Origin: Dehalococcoidia bacterium UBA6808
GTDB taxonomy: Bacteria > Chloroflexota > Dehalococcoidia > GIF9 > UBA5629
Length of the DNA: 14,107 nt
Assembly (NCBI GenBank): GCA_002452695.1
Contig: DKFA01000115.1
Location: 1 to 14,107, forward strand
Reading direction: 5' to 3'
The notes beneath the pieces were generated by a model that did no database searches, was not told the DNA's origin, and saw nothing but the letters and a program-made list of their open reading frames with translations. The position numbers and the translations under genes are program-made. Numbering within the stretch: position 1 is the first letter of the stretch; each line of letters begins with the position of its first letter. Shown here in pieces: positions 13,218 to 14,107 of the stretch.

Positions 13218-13820
13218 ATGCAAGCACTGACGTGGACGATCATAGCTTTTTTCCTTGGCAGTCTGCCTTTTCCAGTTTGGATAGGTAAACTATTCCTGCA
13301 CACCGACATCAGGAAATATGGCGACGGCGCTCCTGGAGCGACCAACGTAGCCAGAGCCGGAGGCCGCGGACTGTATATCATCGCTATACTGCTGGATGCA
13401 TTCAAAGGCGCCATACCGGTATGGCTGGCACAGCTCATTTCCGATGTGCATGGCTGGCCGCTGGCGGCTGTAGCGATAGCACCCGTGCTGGGACATGCTT
13501 TTTCACCGTTCCTGAAATGGAGGGGCGGCATGGCAGTAGCCACGACTTTCGGCGTCTGGCTGGGCTTATTGGGCTGGGTGGGGCCTGTTTTGATCGGAGT
13601 AGGTGTAGGAATCATGTTCGCCATACAAAAGAATTGGGTGTGGGCATCCGTATGCGGCATGCTGATCTTCCTCATTTTCCTGATAACCCTCCGATTCCCG
13701 ATTCATCTGGCGATAACCAATCTTTGCCATACATCCATTATGACCATACGCCGCTATTCTTACTTTACCAAATGGCCTGAACTGCAACCCTGGCTGGCCA
13801 AACTGGGGAGGAAACCATGA
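13218..13820 (+). CDS. Divergent PlsY-like glycerol-3-phosphate acyltransferase family protein
   Basis: The 200-residue, multi-spanning membrane protein follows the PlsY layout: GSLPFPVWIGKL (14-25), motif 1 DIRKYGDGAPGATNVARAGG (30-49), motif 2 LLDAFKGAIPV (58-68), and motif 3 GHAFSPFLKWRGGMAVAT (92-109). PlsY transfers acyl groups from acyl-phosphate to glycerol 3-phosphate at the inner membrane. Two signature stretches are altered: GSGN-PGATN reads GDGA-PGATN, and GGKGVAT reads GGMAVAT, losing a Lys that is near-invariant in the family. It may act on another acceptor or be a paralogue. There is no Shine-Dalgarno sequence. Its stop overlaps the next gene's ATG by 4 bases (ATGA), strongly implying coupled expression with the glycosyltransferase. 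The family is clear; the activity is not. Confidence 0.8.
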   Translation: MQALTWTIIAFFLGSLPFPVWIGKLFLHTDIRKYGDGAPGATNVARAGGRGLYIIAILLDAFKGAIPVWLAQLISDVHGWPLAAVAIAPVLGHAFSPFLKWRGGMAVATTFGVWLGLLGWVGPVLIGVGVGIMFAIQKNWVWASVCGMLIFLIFLITLRFPIHLAITNLCHTSIMTIRRYSYFTKWPELQPWLAKLGRKP

Positions 13821-14107
13821 TCCCTGTACGCGACCCGCTGCTGCTACCCGAAATTATGATCATACTTGTCATCATCGTCTTTCTCATAATCGCGTATATC
13901 AATTTGCGTGGACTACACAGGCTCTCCGAGTATACAAAACTAAGCATTTTCCCACGCCTGTCCGTTTTGGTGCCGGCCCGCAACGAAGAGACCTGTATCG
14001 GCCCCTGCGTCGAATCATTGCTCAAACAGGACTACCCCAATTACGAGGTGATCGTGCTGGATGATAACTCCACCGACCGTACAGGCGAAATACTCAGCAA
14101 CCTGATG
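13817..14107 (+). CDS. Membrane-anchored family 2 glycosyltransferase, N-terminal part
   Basis: Ninety-seven residues are visible before the window ends; the C-terminal part is missing. After MIPVRDPLLLPE comes a hydrophobic helix (about 14-27, MIILVIIVFLIIAY), then the start of a GT-A fold: PRLSVLVPARNEE (47-59), the conserved VIVLDDNSTDRTGEIL (78-93) with the nucleotide-sugar-binding DD. This matches processive or lipid-linked family 2 glycosyltransferases with an N-terminal membrane anchor. The ATG overlaps the PlsY-like stop (ATGA), and an AGGAAACC ribosome-binding site lies inside the upstream gene. The pairing suggests synthesis of a membrane glycolipid or acylated sugar, which is inference. 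The DxD motif and acceptor side are outside the window. Confidence 0.85.
   Translation, partial: MIPVRDPLLLPEIMIILVIIVFLIIAYINLRGLHRLSEYTKLSIFPRLSVLVPARNEETCIGPCVESLLKQDYPNYEVIVLDDNSTDRTGEILSNLM

Noticed and set aside
1..14107. Mobile element, defence island, CRISPR or toxin-antitoxin system
   Set aside because: No transposase, integrase, direct-repeat array, effector pair or composition break was seen; all recognisable genes are housekeeping or metabolic.

Overview
The window reads as ordinary chromosome from an anaerobic bacterium. The gene set (a DUF39 / NIL-ferredoxin / UPF0280 sulfide-assimilation cluster, a COG1205-type helicase, an ExND-type Rel, a zf-trcl zinc-ribbon protein) would fit Chloroflexota, class Dehalococcoidia. 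That placement is an inference from gene content and protein style, not something the sequence proves. No mobile element, CRISPR array, rRNA or tRNA gene was seen.

Layout. Positions 1-1506 (minus strand) hold the N-terminal third of a DEAH helicase with its own near-consensus promoter, a DUF503 protein and a double zinc-ribbon protein. Positions 1737-3090 (plus) hold a MauE/DoxX-like membrane protein followed by a probable lipoprotein with two PKD/Ig-like domains. Positions 3091-7409 (minus) form one long same-strand series, in transcription order hisS, nitroreductase, DUF39 protein, NIL-domain 2x[4Fe-4S] ferredoxin, UPF0280 protein. After a divergent 422-base intergenic region, 7832-10948 (plus) holds rel (ppGpp synthetase/hydrolase), rpsT (S20, TTG start) and a small class II aldolase. 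Positions 11055-13095 (minus) hold pyrF followed by dinB (DNA polymerase IV). Positions 13218-14107 (plus) hold a divergent PlsY-like acyltransferase overlapping by 4 bases a membrane-anchored family 2 glycosyltransferase that runs off the end.

The most coherent functional unit is 3091-5475. DUF39, NIL-ferredoxin and UPF0280 proteins are the three components that earlier work in methanogens and Desulfovibrio linked to making homocysteine from aspartate semialdehyde and sulfide, without O-acyl-homoserine intermediates. Here all three are adjacent and apparently translationally coupled. A stem-loop followed by a T-run sits just upstream and may separate or regulate them relative to hisS/nitroreductase. 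Other points of interest are an acidic ExND motif in Rel combined with an intact HD hydrolase site, the TTG start of rpsT, and the altered third motif of the PlsY-like protein beside a glycosyltransferase.
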